A stretch of 64,000 nt of DNA from Pseudevernia furfuracea. Taxonomy: Eukaryota > Ascomycota > Lecanoromycetes > Lecanorales > Parmeliaceae. The translations under genes were made by a program, and so were the position numbers. This document shows, piece after piece, positions 1 to 10,889 of the stretch; position 1 is the first letter of the stretch; each line of letters begins with the position of its first letter. The notes below the pieces were generated by a model, which saw nothing but the letters and a program-made list of their open reading frames with translations, searched no databases and was not told the origin of the DNA. The stretch is from assembly GCA_022315425.1 (NCBI GenBank), contig JAIUPT010000042.1, positions 1,178,001 through 1,242,000 of the forward strand, written 5' to 3'.

Positions 1-2
1 GT

Positions 3-218
3 AATGGCGAAGGCGGCCGCGCAGGCGCCCCTGCGATTTGTAGTTCCTGTGGCGGACAAGGTAAAAAGGTGCACTACAACGGCGCGATGTGCCAGGTCTG
101 TAGCGGATCGGGCAGATCTTCAGCGTGGATGTATTTTTGGTACTGCCATGGATCAAAGACAATCATTGTATGGTGCCCGCGTTGCAAGGCGTTGTGGTGC
201 AACAGTTTCTGTCGCTAA
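3..218 (+). CDS. 3' end of a small cysteine-rich (CxxCxGxG) protein, 5'-partial
   Basis: The open frame runs in from the window edge and stops with TAA at 216-218. It encodes two CxxCxGxG knuckles (CSSCGGQG and CQVCSGSG, about 16 residues apart), followed by a WCPRC segment. Paired CxxCxGxG motifs are the zinc-binding units of DnaJ-type zinc fingers and of several small fungal proteins. No start codon is visible because the gene begins outside the window, so overall size and function are unknown. An intron starting at one of the internal GT sites cannot be excluded, which would change the last residues. Confidence 0.35.
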   Translation, partial: NGEGGRAGAPAICSSCGGQGKKVHYNGAMCQVCSGSGRSSAWMYFWYCHGSKTIIVWCPRCKALWCNSFCR

Positions 219-610
219 TCCTTGGCCAAACGAACAATGATAGGCCTGACGGTTCGCAGCCGAAGCAATGCCATTGGTTGTCAATCTTCACATCTTGGAG
301 CCTATCAAATGTCCATTTCTGTATAATGCAGGTTTTACAGATGGCCAACCTTGTCAAAGCATGATTCGTCCTCACTCCAAGACCAAGCCCAATACTGTCT
401 TTCCGCATTGCACACGATTGCATACCAAAGACGTCACTACTAGATGCTACCATGTATGACGACATCAAAAGTTTCGGGAAGGATTGCAATGCCTTGGTTG
501 ACCCCTCACAGCCCAGTCCATGGCTCTATTTTCGACACTCCACTCGCGTTCTTGACTGCTTGTGGCTTATACAAAAAATTTCCTTCAACGTTGCCCATAC
601 TCCAGAAGAT
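219..610. other. Intergenic, no gene recognised
   Basis: Short open frames on both strands overlap one another and show no recognisable motif. I see nothing here beyond the presumed promoter of the O-methyltransferase pseudogene that starts at 611. Confidence 0.4.
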
Positions 611-2029
611 ATGGCTTCTGAAGATCATGGACGCCGTGTCGCATCTCTGTTAAAGGAGACAAGTACTTTAGCAGACGAGACGGAAAATGCTTATGCCCAT
701 GAGGTTGTTCGTGCCAAGCTGTTACAAACCACAAAGAGAATAGTTAGCGCTCTCGAAAAGCCCGGAGATGCTGTATTCCAACCTGCTTTTCTGGTACATA
801 AATACCTATCATTCCAAAGACTTGGCCTGCTGATAAGTTCTTCTCTAGCCGGATCAAAGTACGTGTGTAAGAGTGGCCGTCGACCTCGGTCTCTTCGAGT
901 TGATAGCGCAAGAGAGGCAGGAGCCAGTGACGGCCAAGGAGCTGGCGGCTCAAAGCCAAGCAGAGCATTTAGTGATCGGTAACGATGATTTGCCGATGTA
1001 GCAAATAATATCTAAAGCGTTGAACTAGTCCGTAATATGCGAGTCCTTGTCAATATAGGGTTTGCCGCCGAAGTCGAGGAGGAATTATACAACGCCACTC
1101 CTCCGACGACACAAATGACCCTTCCAACATCTCAGGCATGTATCCGGCATCAGTAGGTCTCTCTCAACACCAATTTCGCCCCGACTTGTGCGGGTCCAGT
1201 GGATTGCTGATGCCTCCTCACAGTTTTCGACTTTAGAACCGTACCCTCGCTCAACTAGCCGCCTGGTTCAAAAGCAACGGATATCAATCACCCAGCAGCG
1301 TAACTTCGACACCGATCTCGAAAGTTTTGAATACTGGGCGACCCTTCCTAGCAAAATTCTGCAGAATTTCAATACTTGCATGACAGGCAACCGAGGAAGC
1401 AGACCAAGCTGGATTGAGTGGTTCCCTGTAGAGCACAACGTGCTACGAAGTGCTAAAGAAGACGATGGTGCGGTACTGCTTGTTGACGTAGCTGGCGGCC
1501 GCGGACATGATCTTGAGGCTTTCAGACAAAAATTCCCTGATGCTAGAGGCAGGATGATATTGCAAGACTTGTCAGGTGTAGTCGATGACATTCGTGACCT
1601 TGACCTTCGAATTGAAAGAATGGCGTACGATATGTTCTTGCCGCAGCCTATCGAAGGTGAATACTCACCCACATTGTCCTCACAAATTAACTACCAGCTC
1701 AAAACATGTTAGAAGCGCGCGTCTACTTCCTTCATTTCATCCTGCATGACTGGCCTGATGCCCCCGCTGCCCAGATACTTACGCACATTGCCGCGGCAAT
1801 GACATCGAGTTACTCAAAGCTAGTTCTTGGCGAATTCATGCTGCCGAATACGGGCGCGCCGTTCATAGCCTCTGGGTTCGATTGGCAGATGATGATGCTG
1901 CATTCGGGCATAGAGCGGTCGGAAAGGCAATGGAGGGAGCTGATTAAGGGTGTGGGACTGGAGATTGTTGATTTCTGGCAGGGAAAGGAAGGAGGGGAGG
2001 GTATAATTGAGGTAGTCAAGAATGGTTGA
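611..2029 (+). pseudogene. Family-2 SAM-dependent O-methyltransferase, disrupted
   Basis: The likely start is ATG at 611. Recognisable blocks appear in the usual order: an N-terminal helix region with ALEKPGDAVF, a winged-helix dimerisation region (DLGLFELIAQ, TAKELAAQS), the conserved TGNRGSRPSWIEWFPV block, SAM motif I (VDVAGGRGH) and the catalytic-base region (HFILHDWPD). Plausible introns are 794-848, 979-1028, 1153-1223 and 1657-1712. After these are removed two lesions remain. One is an in-frame TAG at 1234-1236 just before NRTLAQL. The other is a frameshift between about 1300 and 1345, where the frame encoding GYQSPSS must change to reach YWATLP. The family methylates phenolic or carboxylic oxygens of polyketides and other metabolites, so an ancestral tailoring role is plausible. 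As written no full-length enzyme can be made. An assembly error is the alternative. Confidence 0.75.
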
Positions 2030-3155
2030 CCGAGAGAAAAGACAGCCTTCATGATGAAAGAACATCTTCGGACAAAGTGACTACACTATGTTGATACGTC
2101 GATCTAACTCTGTGCTTGACGCGAAATGTCTTGACGCGAAAGTATTTAAAGGGTTCGGAACCAGGAAATGCATTCAAAGAAAAATTGACTCTGCTGGAGA
2201 CTTGGTGCCAAGGTTTAGGTATGTAATGTGTAGGATGCTGATTATTCCTTCTCTGGACTCTCCTGGGCCATGTCTTGTACCCCATTAAAACTTGTTGATA
2301 TAGCCGACATGCGCAAAAGCCATAGTCGAAACAAGGCTGAGAACGCAAATTCTGACACTTGAAATTGTGCCCAACGAAGATGAGTTGAAAGGAAAACACA
2401 TTAATCAAACGGCATGCCGATGCCAAGCATTCTCGAACAAGCTAGCGTTCCCGATGGGCCTTGGCAATTGGCATGGCACCGAAAAAGTGGGTAGTTGAAA
2501 CAGTAAACATTCATCAGCTACTTAATTGCCTTGTTCAATGTGTTGCCTGTACAGGCATGATCACGGACAACACATCTTTCCGGATCGATACCCAAGTTTA
2601 GGTTCAATTTGAGAAGGTTTCAACTCCTCAAATTGCCTCCTTTTTTGACGACGTGCCTGATGGCCGTTGGACTATGTATCGTTACAGGATGCTTTTTTTT
2701 TCTTTACAACCAAGCAAGACGTTTCTCTTAGCATCATGTATCAATCTTGAGATGCTGGAAATCCTATGCCGTCAGGCGATCACTTGCGAGATGTATATGC
2801 GGCGGTTTGAGGCAGCTACTCTTATACCAATGAGTGGATATGCCATAGAAAGTCCGCTACATGCTTCTTGACCTGTCCAATACTCACTGGATCCGGTGCA
2901 AAGCAACCTAGCTCTGCGTATTGGAGTCAACCGATATAAATCTTAAGATTCTCGTCCAGAGAACAGAGGGCAGACTCCTAAACATGCTCCACAATACAAC
3001 ACCTGTGCCTGCTCTTATGCGATGCGTTTGCTGTTGCTAGCTATGCAATCAATGAAACGTTTGCTCCGTGCTCATTCGCATCGAGAGCTTGTAGCTATTC
3101 ATGAGGATAATTCACGTCTTCACGAAGGATGTAATTGCCCCCCCCCCCCCAAAAA
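2030..3155. other. Intergenic, no gene recognised
   Basis: No coding region can be supported. A run of 12 C lies near 3139-3150, immediately downstream of the mL59 stop codon on the opposite strand. Confidence 0.4.
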
Positions 3156-3765
3156 TCATTTTGGCCACTTCTTCCAACCGCGGCCGTGGCCCATCTGTAG
3201 ACATCATCAGCGCTTTTCTACAGCACTACAGCTTAGGAAGAACTCTTACCTGTTTCCACTGCTGTACCAACTTGGGCATTCCCAACATAGCCTGCTTCCT
3301 CTTCTCCAACCTCCCCTTCGTCGTCCTCTCCCACAGCTTGCCCTTGACCTTCTGCCCAACCCCTGTCCCCTTTACCCTCAATCCATGCTCTACCCTCTTC
3401 TGTATTCTCTCTTCTGTGCCCTTGGTTGTGTACGGTAATAATTCTTCGACTCCATTTGCCCTTGCCATCTTCACTAGATCAGCCTGCCGCCGCAACGAGA
3501 AGACTGGGTTATGCCATTTGCCGGTAGCTGGGTGTTTTTGCGATTGGAATGGGTTTGGATAAAGGTGTGATGGGGGAGAGTCTGAAATAGCATTCTCTTC
3601 TTGACCGGCGTTTGGGTCGGAGGAAGAGGTGTTGATGGAGATGGAGGTTGAGGATGCTGGGGCGCGGTTGGCGAAGGAGGATGTAAGCGGAGGGTAACGG
3701 GCGAAGAATCGTAAGAGTCGTGGCGGGAGAGACTGTGCGAGCTTTACATACTCCTGAGAGGCCAT
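3156..3765 (-). CDS. Mitochondrial large-subunit ribosomal protein mL59 (MRPL25 family)
   Basis: There are two exons, 3765-3250 and 3194-3156, with a 55-nt intron 3195-3249 (GTAAGA...CTACAG). They give 184 residues. The ATG at 3765 starts MASQEYVKLAQSLPPRL, which matches the usual N-terminus of the family (short helix, then LPxRLxxFFxRYPP at residues about 14-27). The NPFxxxKHPxTGxWHNPxFSLRRQADL block and GVEELLP follow. The short second exon supplies the basic tail GHGRGWKKWPK, also typical of fungal mL59. The protein is a structural component of the mitochondrial 54S ribosome. It is a housekeeping gene inside an otherwise decayed metabolite neighbourhood and appears intact. Confidence 0.9.
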
Positions 3766-4223
3766 GGCCGTAAAGAAGAAACAGGACGCTGAGGAAATGG
3801 CCTTATCGAAATCATTCACCCGCTTGGCGGCTGGCCATCACATCTCGAGTGCCAAGCCAACAGACCCTAGAGTAGCGCGCTACTCTTACTCTAAAGAATT
3901 ACCTACATGTACCTTAAGCAACGTCTCGCAAAATGACTTATATTAGATAACGTTTTATAATAAGATGTTGATTTCTTAATAAAATAAAATGTCTTTCATA
4001 TGCGAAGGAGACCTTCCTCATTTTCGACATGCATATACTGAGCTAGATCTAAAATGTAAACTTCAAAAATTCGAAATTCCATCCTTTCATCATGAGCATT
4101 TTTCGCTCAATCATATCCACTTGGCAACAAAGATACCCAGTCAAAATACACCTCTCCCACTCCTCAATCCCAGGCTTCAAAAACAATTCGAATAGGTGAA
4201 AAGGTGTTTCTTCCCCTCCAAAC
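3766..4223. other. Intergenic between mL59 and the hydrolase pseudogene
   Basis: This AT-rich stretch holds the mL59 promoter on the minus strand and the 3' side of the hydrolase pseudogene. No further gene can be supported. Confidence 0.4.
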
Positions 4224-5024
4224 TCATAATCCCACTCGGTACGCCCTATTCCCGCAATTCACCCTCGAATTCATTCTCTGCGATACAGGCACTACATTGT
4301 CTTTCGTCCCGTGTAAAATGAAAGTCGGCACGCGATAATGCCCGCGCAGACCTGAGCCAGATCTGGGCCATCTTCTTGCTGTGGGAGGTCCCAAAGACGA
4401 GCTCGCTGCGTGGGTCACCGGGAACAAGGCCCCCGAGGGTGGCATCTTTGCCTGGGGGGTTGTAGTATGATGTCTGTATTTGTGAGTCTACTAGCGTTAA
4501 ATAATTCCTCATGGACGGATTGACTATGTGGGTAGTTGTTATAGACCTTACCGGGTTTGTGGAAAGATGCGACTAAATGTCGGCCATTGTCAAGCTCGGT
4601 CAGGGGTACCCGCCAGAGCGTGGTTCCTGCCATACTGTATGCATAGTGCGAGATGAGGGGAAAGAGGTTACCGTCGAAGTGACAATCCTCTTGTCTCAAA
4701 GTCCGATGGTCCATGGAATGTTAAAATGGCGTTTGGAGGCTCAATGCCTGCGGCCAGAGTGGTCCACGCCAGGGACATAACCAGCTTCGCCCCCATCGAT
4801 CATCCCACCACCACAATTCTAGATGGATCTACGAGCACGCCGGCTGAACTCGGAATTCTTGGCAAGTGGCTTCGAGCCCATGCTGTTGCGTCGCGGATAT
4901 CTGTCATGAGCCCGTCGACGAGGTTGATCTCCGGACAAAGCCGATAGTCCAGGCTCACTGGGAGCATGTCGCGGTCTAAAGGGTGTATCGTCTGCCATGG
5001 CCGGACTTCCTTCCTCGACATATG
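4224..5024 (-). pseudogene. Alpha/beta-hydrolase (esterase/lipase-like), disrupted
   Basis: Minus-strand frames carry pieces of one alpha/beta-hydrolase in order. These are VSLDYRLCPE with a following helix (DIRDATAWAR), then VDPSRIVVVG at the nucleophile elbow, AILTFHGPSDFE, and finally VPTFILHGTKDNVVPVSQ, the strand carrying the catalytic-acid region. The frame is broken exactly in the elbow: TGA at 4802-4800 stands where the family has Trp in G-W-S-x-G. Further frame changes are needed between 4715 and 4400. The oxyanion-hole (HGG) region upstream of 5024 is not recognisable. Such hydrolases are frequent in polyketide clusters, but this copy cannot encode an active enzyme. Confidence 0.7.
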
Positions 5025-6604
5025 TCATATGGCCGCAGCGACTGTATGAGACACTCGGCCGATGTGCATGAGGTCTTGCGCTGCGGTAGTCATGATGGTA
5101 TCTATCACCTGATCGGTCGTTGATTCTTTCGGCATCAATCATCCGGATGCATGACTCGTCTTCAAGCATCAATACTTGATCATGTGACAAAGACTCCGGA
5201 GCCTCGTAGCAAGGCAATAATTTTCTGGGTTGTGTACTTTGCCGCTTAGATGCACTGGCAGAGTTGTAAGCCCATGAAGTTTAATGCAGGCTTTTAGTGA
5301 CGTGAGAGCGGATGCAGGGCTTATCGCAGTGATTGTTTGCGTGTCGATTACTGCTGCAATATGACAATGCAAAGATATCGGATACCGTGGACTCGTGCGC
5401 TAGAAAACATCATCACTGACACCGGGGCAACGCACGTTGATTTGCTCTCGCAGCTTGACGTAGTCCCCCCCTAGAACAGCCGATGATCACTGCATACATG
5501 GATACTCAGTATATTTAAGGTTGACCGAGTTGCTTGTGGTCAGGACATACCAGCCTCCACGGAGCCATTCTTCAAATTTGCTCAAATACCTAACGAGGAA
5601 AGGTACTCATTCGGCCGAGAGCTCTCTCTCTTTCTACCCTTTTCACCCTTGTTTCGATCTTTAAAGGGCGTACCTCCGGTTTGATAGGGAGGGGTAATGC
5701 CCGAGAAATTCGAGAAATTCGAGAAATTCGAGAAATGACAGTCCGGCGCGGATATTCTCACCAATCAAATTATCTTGTCTCCCTTCAATTTGACGCTAAA
5801 TAACTTGCCAACTTCTCGGCCGCACAAGTACAGGGCCTTTTCACTTTCGAGCACGGAGTTACCCAGTATCCTCTGCTGGTCTCCATATTGGCCACTTGAG
5901 TAAGGTATAGAGATCGGATCAATACCGTATGTAACTTTAATAAATATGAGTAGCTGCACTTACCCCTGGCATAGTTGATTGCCGATTTAGTCCTACCGAG
6001 CTAATATGTGTCAGAGGGAGTAAGACTAGGGATGCGGTTTCCGCCGTACAGTATTTACGCCTTACATTACGGAGACATATGCTGTATCTGCCTTACTGTC
6101 TCGCAGAGGTTCGAACGGTAATGCTAACAGGTCTGGTTTCCAGATTTAAGGCTCACTTGTTGGTAGACGTCAGTTTCTGATGGTTAGACCCTGATGAAGG
6201 AGGGTAGCGTTGTGAAGATAAATATTTCTCACGTTCTTAATTGTTGGAGCAGTCGGATCCGTTTTTTGAATAGATAGCAACTTTGATCTGCATAACAATT
6301 TGGGTGGCATTGCTATTACATGTGGGGCTGAAACCAGCAATCAAATTTGCCAGGGGGGGGTTCTGCATAGATGCGTGATGATTATCCCGCATTTCATGCA
6401 GCCAAAAATTATTGCGGTGCACCTTTCCTCGCATTTGATCGGACCTCGACATCATGCATCTGTCAACTCCTATTTGGACCCCGAGCTGGGACGGGGGGGG
6501 GCCACAATGGCCATTGCCCACAGTGAAAAGGCTTTCGTCCCCCCTTTCTGTCTGTCATCCAACTTCAGGCTTACAACCATCATCTCGCTGACAGCATATT
6601 CAAC
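5025..6604. other. Intergenic region upstream of the P450
   Basis: No gene can be supported. The region contains a 9-bp tandem repeat (annotated separately) and the presumed promoters of the P450 (plus strand) and of the decayed hydrolase (minus strand). Confidence 0.4.
5702..5737. repeat. Tandem repeat, GAGAAATTC x 4
   Basis: Four consecutive copies of the 9-mer GAGAAATTC, the last one incomplete at its end. They lie in non-coding sequence. Confidence 0.8.
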
Positions 6605-8413
6605 ATGGCCTTGCGTTCGTGGATTAGCCTTGCCCTGGTCCTGACAGTGGGCATCAGGTTCTTATATTCTCGTTACATCTGTGGCCTTCGACGCTTTAAA
6701 GGCCCTTTGTTGGCCTCCTTCACTGATGCTTGGAGATTCTCCTACAACTGTCGACATACAGGGATTCCCCTCAGGGATTTGCACGACCGCTTTGGAGATA
6801 TCGTGCGAATAGGCCCAAATGTACTTTCGTTTCGAGATCCGCAAGCAATTCGCGATATCTTCGGAGCTGGCAAGAATTGGAGCAAGGTTCGCACCATCCA
6901 TGTACGCTTGTTAAGGCAGTGCCGACCGAAGTTCTAACAAGTCTCTTATCTTTGAAGACAGGTGTATACTTTGTCAATGCGCCAGTCGCCAAGGGCGAAT
7001 ATACGCACACCTTGTTCTCAAGTCCCGACCCCACATGGCACAAGAACGTCAGAAGGGCTATGAACCCTTTCTTTACTCAAACAGCCGTATTGACGTATGA
7101 GCCTTTTGTGGAGAGGACCATTGAAGCCTTCGTGACAGAGATGGATCATCGCTTTGTGAATAAACACGGTTCAGAAGGCACAATCGACTTCCATATCTGG
7201 CTGTCCTTTTTCACATTCGATGTCATAAGTGACATGACCTACAATAAACGTCATGGTTTCCTATCACGGGGTGAAGATATGTACGGAATCATTGGCTTTG
7301 TGGCGAATTTTCTGGACTACGGCTTCATAGTGAGTTTATTCTGTGTCCTTGCGCTCTTGTACTCATTAGGCTCTCGAACTTACCTATACAGATGGGTCAA
7401 ATGCCCTCGCTGGATATACTCCTCAGGCATAACCCTCTTCTAATGTGGCTCGAAAGACGGGGATGGTACGCCGGCAGCACCTTCCCCGGCGCCACTTTCG
7501 CAATTCAGCGCATTCGGGAGAGGGGGCAACAAAAGCTCACTGAGCACAATGTAGAAAGAGGAGAAGACCTACTCGACAAATTTCGACGAGCACAACGTGA
7601 GCGTCCGGAGCACATCACCGACAAAGAGGTGTTAAGTCTTAGTCTGTCTACAATGTTGGCTGGTGCTGAGACAAGGTTAGACGCATCATTCCCTTCTTCA
7701 TCCGATGACTACCCGTACTAGTACTCACATCATGCTTCTGTGCATAGTGCAATCTCATTGACCGCGATTTTCCATTATGTGCTACGCACCCCCGGCTGCT
7801 ATTCCAAGCTTCGAGAAGAGCTGGACACACATCTTCAACCTGTATCCTCGGCCACCAACCCAATATACTTTCAGACCCCTTTCTCCCAAGCCCGCGATCT
7901 GCCCTACCTTCACGCTTGCATTCAAGAAGCATTCCGCATGCACCCGGCTCTCGGGATGATGCCGGAACGTGTGGTGCCACCGTCGGGAGCCATTATCTGC
8001 GGCAACTTTATTCCTGGCGGTACTCTCGTGGGATGTCATGCCTGGGTTGTGCAGCGTGATAAGAGCACGTTCGGAGAAGATTGCGATACCTATCGACCAG
8101 AACGCTCGCTCGCGGACCCGAAGAGGACGCGCAGGATGGAGCAAGCCATGTTCAATTTTGGCGCGGGAAATCATGTGTGTTTGGGCCAGCACATTGCTCA
8201 CATGGAGATTTACAAGCTCGTCTCATCGCTGATCAGGACATACGACGTACCTTCCCCAATACTCTAACGATTTGTCGAGGTGGGGACTTTGAATCACTGA
8301 CTATATGGTAGATTTCTCTTGTGGACCCCGAAAAAGAATGGAAAATAATCAATGGTGGAAACATGAGGCAGACGAATTTCAATGTTCGGATGAAGAGAAG
8401 AAGCGACATCTGA
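6605..8413 (+). CDS. Cytochrome P450 monooxygenase
   Basis: Five exons (6605-6886, 6958-7329, 7392-7675, 7748-8246, 8312-8413) join in frame to 512 residues, the usual length for a microsomal fungal P450. The N-terminus has a membrane anchor (ISLALVLTVGIRFLY). All landmarks are present: the I-helix LAGAETS, the K-helix ExxR in QEAFRMHP, the YRPER segment, and the heme loop FGAGNHVCLG with the cysteine ligand. The segment YFVNAPVAKGEYTHTLFS and the ending DPEKEWK...NFNVR resemble the pisatin-demethylase/benzoate-hydroxylase-like group of fungal P450s. Intron 1 uses an unusual donor (GTTCGC) and the acceptor TTGAAG, chosen because they alone keep frame. The gene would need a P450 reductase encoded elsewhere. 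It lies near the PKS pair with other tailoring-type genes, so oxidation of the polyketide is a reasonable inference. Substrate unknown. Confidence 0.9.
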
Positions 8414-8828
8414 AAAAAATCTGAAACGTATAGAACGGGTTGACGATCTCATGAGACGAACCGCCGCAACACACTCGCTGTATTGCAGAGATGTGACTAA
8501 TTGCCTCAAATTGATATGCTGTGCTCCTAAACGAGAGGACTGATCTATGGTTTCCGGTTGGACTTAATGTCAGCGTGTCTAGTTCCTTCCATGCATATTC
8601 CTTCTTTATTCATTCATGTAGCTAGTCATCCTTTATCCCCACCAGCTATGCAATGGCTGATGGCCTATGCACTGACTCTACATGCATATCTTATCACCAC
8701 TGCTGTGCCTCGCTGAGAGTTAGTATTAACGTAATCCTCGTCGAGATGCAAGTCATTCGCTTGTATAGGCTTTAGAAACAAAACCATAATCGAGATTGAC
8801 CTTCACATCTTCAACGCACCAGAGTCCG
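8414..8828. other. Intergenic
   Basis: Downstream of the P450 and of the truncated PKS remnant, which converge here. Nothing else is recognisable. Confidence 0.4.
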
Positions 8829-10661
8829 CTAATAAAATACCCAAAGTACGCCCGCACCCCCCCTCCTCTTTCTGACTACCACATCGCATTTAAGGGCTAC
8901 AGCATTTACTTTCTGGTCTGACAGTTCTGCCATCAAGGCAACGGCAGCCTCAGATGTCATTCCTGACCTTGAAAGGAGAAGCAGATTTCGTGCTCCCCGT
9001 CCGACCATCCATCGAGCGATGCTTCTGCCAAGCCCACCGGAGCCGCCAGTAATCACATAAGCTGCATTTGCGTCGAAACTATATTGATACCGCGGGCCCG
9101 GAATGACCTGGCAAGGAAGTTTGTTAACCCGAAATGACCAGTAATATAGGACCGTAAAATGAACTTACCGGCACCAGATCATCCTCATGTAGCTCAATGA
9201 TGGTCTTTCCAGTATTTCTGCCCCTTTGAAGATATCTAAAAGCCTCCAACAGGTCGCCGCCGCGGTAAATGTGCTGGGGGTGCGGACCTAGCGGGTCAAC
9301 ATGGATGAGTACTGGGGGTATACCTGGGGCGCTCACTGGTAACCTTTCCCTCTTTGAGAAGTTCAATTACGGCTCTCAGTATAGAGCCCAACAGAAACGC
9401 CTTTTCTTGTGCCATGATGATAAGATCCTCCGAAGCAAAGGTTGCACACTTTGAAAATGGCCACATTGGTAGGCTGGCGTGAGAATAGATGTCGCTTCTG
9501 CCAATCTCAACAAATCGTCCGAACTTGGCGATACAGTCCCAAGATTCCCGCAAGCCCCAGCCAGCGATTGAATTGAGTATAACGTCCACACCCTGATTCC
9601 TTGCCGTCCTTTTGATACCCTGTGAAAAGGACTTGTGCCGACTGGAAAAGATATGGTCTTCAGGGATATCATACAGCTCCATGATGAGAGATTTCTTAAC
9701 TTCTGTTCCAACAGTAGCAAAGATCTCAGCATCTATCATCTTTGCTAATTGGATCGCTGCCTGGCCAACACCACCGGCAGCGCTGTGGATCAAGATTGAT
9801 TCCCCATTGGCCATCCTCGCAATGTTGAACAAGGCATGATATGCTGTGCAATACACTGTAGGAATGCCAGCTGCCGTTGCAGAGGATAAGTCTTCCGGTA
9901 TCTCAACAAGAAGCTCGGATTTGACTCGCACATAGGATCTGCATCCATTGGTAGTACTTCTGCATATGCGGTGTGGAAATCACCAGGTCCTTTGGAATGA
10001 CTTCCGCGAGTGTGTTCGCCACGAATAAGACGCATGTAAGCTCCAGGTCTTTATTACGCTGAATCATGGCATCATCCGGGGAATCCAAGCAAGTGGCAGT
10101 TTTGCAGTACTCAGTAATCTGATCATTGTCCATCAAGTCAAGGTCTGGCTTCCAATCAATGTTAAAGCACAGCCGTCTTTGCTCAGAATTGTTTGTAGAG
10201 ACAGAATTCAGGATAGCGAGTGCCGTTGCTTGGAAACCATTGATCACTATTTGAGGCTTCTCCTGTCGAAAATCCATCGCGACAATGGATGTCTCAACCT
10301 CCCGGAGTCCCTTGATGGCCGATTTGCCTGAGACCCGCAGTATAGGACCTTCCAGGCTGCTAGAAAGATCAGCTGATATCCAGAGATCTTCTATCCGGGT
10401 TGGGTATGTCGTAGAAATATGCCTTCTTCCGGCTTTAGTCAGATTTACGCTAGTAGTCTGCAGCACGCCATCCAAGCAAGTAGGAGGAATGATGTGGCTC
10501 TGTACGTTCAGCTTTGGTAGCTTGCGACGCCAGCTCAAAGGATCGAGGACAGCGATCGCTTCATTCTCATCATTGCAAAAAATTTCACGGAGAACTTGGA
10601 ACGTGGGCCCAAAATCGTAGCCGGAATGTCGGAGAATGCTATACAGCCGTTCGGGCTTCAA
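8829..10661 (-). pseudogene. Remnant of a second highly reducing PKS (partial DH, ER, partial KR)
   Basis: Reading on the minus strand, the first block is the C-terminal half of a dehydratase (GYDFGPTFQ; PPTCLDGVLQ with the catalytic Asp region), then a linker ending KYYQWMQ. With a frame change the sequence jumps straight into the middle of an enoylreductase (VRVKSELLVEIPEDLS, HSAAGGVGQAAIQLAK, RGGDLLEAFRYLQRG) and then the Rossmann start of a ketoreductase (YVITGGSGGLGRS, GARNLLLLSRSG). It breaks off at KCDVV. KS, AT, the DH His half, the methyltransferase, the ER N-terminus, the KR active site and the ACP are all missing. Two introns inside the ER/KR part still have good splice sites, and the frame is open between them, which suggests the loss is not ancient. 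It is not a copy of the neighbouring intact HR-PKS, because the shared motifs differ clearly. Confidence 0.85.
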
Positions 10662-10688
10662 TGTTAGCTAGAAAGTGCTGAACACAGT

Positions 10689-10889
10689 TCAGGACTGACC
10701 TGCAATCTGAAGAGCGTTGAACGCAGTGACCAAAGCAAGGGCAAGGAGACACCACGCATCGTCCAGCGAAAAAGCGGCCTTAGTCCTTCGCTTCGCAACT
10801 AGTCGCAAAAGCACAGCTGCGGAACCTATCACCACCCATGCTATAGCACAACCCACAAGACGCTGCGCAGAAGATTGGAGAACAACCAT
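10689..10889 (-). pseudogene. 5' exon of a rhodopsin-domain membrane protein, cut off
   Basis: Starting with ATG at 10889, the frame encodes one transmembrane helix (VGCAIAWVVIGSAAVLLRL), a basic loop and FSLDDAWCLLALAL. This is the N-terminal signature of fungal rhodopsin-domain integral membrane proteins (helix, short basic loop, then xxDDxxxxxA). A donor-like GTCAGT follows NALQIAG. The expected next exons are absent, and within about 30 bases the sequence becomes the PKS remnant. This looks like a breakpoint joining two unrelated truncated genes. An intact relative lies at 46.2-47.6 kb. Confidence 0.6.

Noticed and set aside
5702..5737. CRISPR-like spacing of a short repeat
   Set aside because: Units are directly adjacent without spacers; a simple tandem repeat in a eukaryotic genome.
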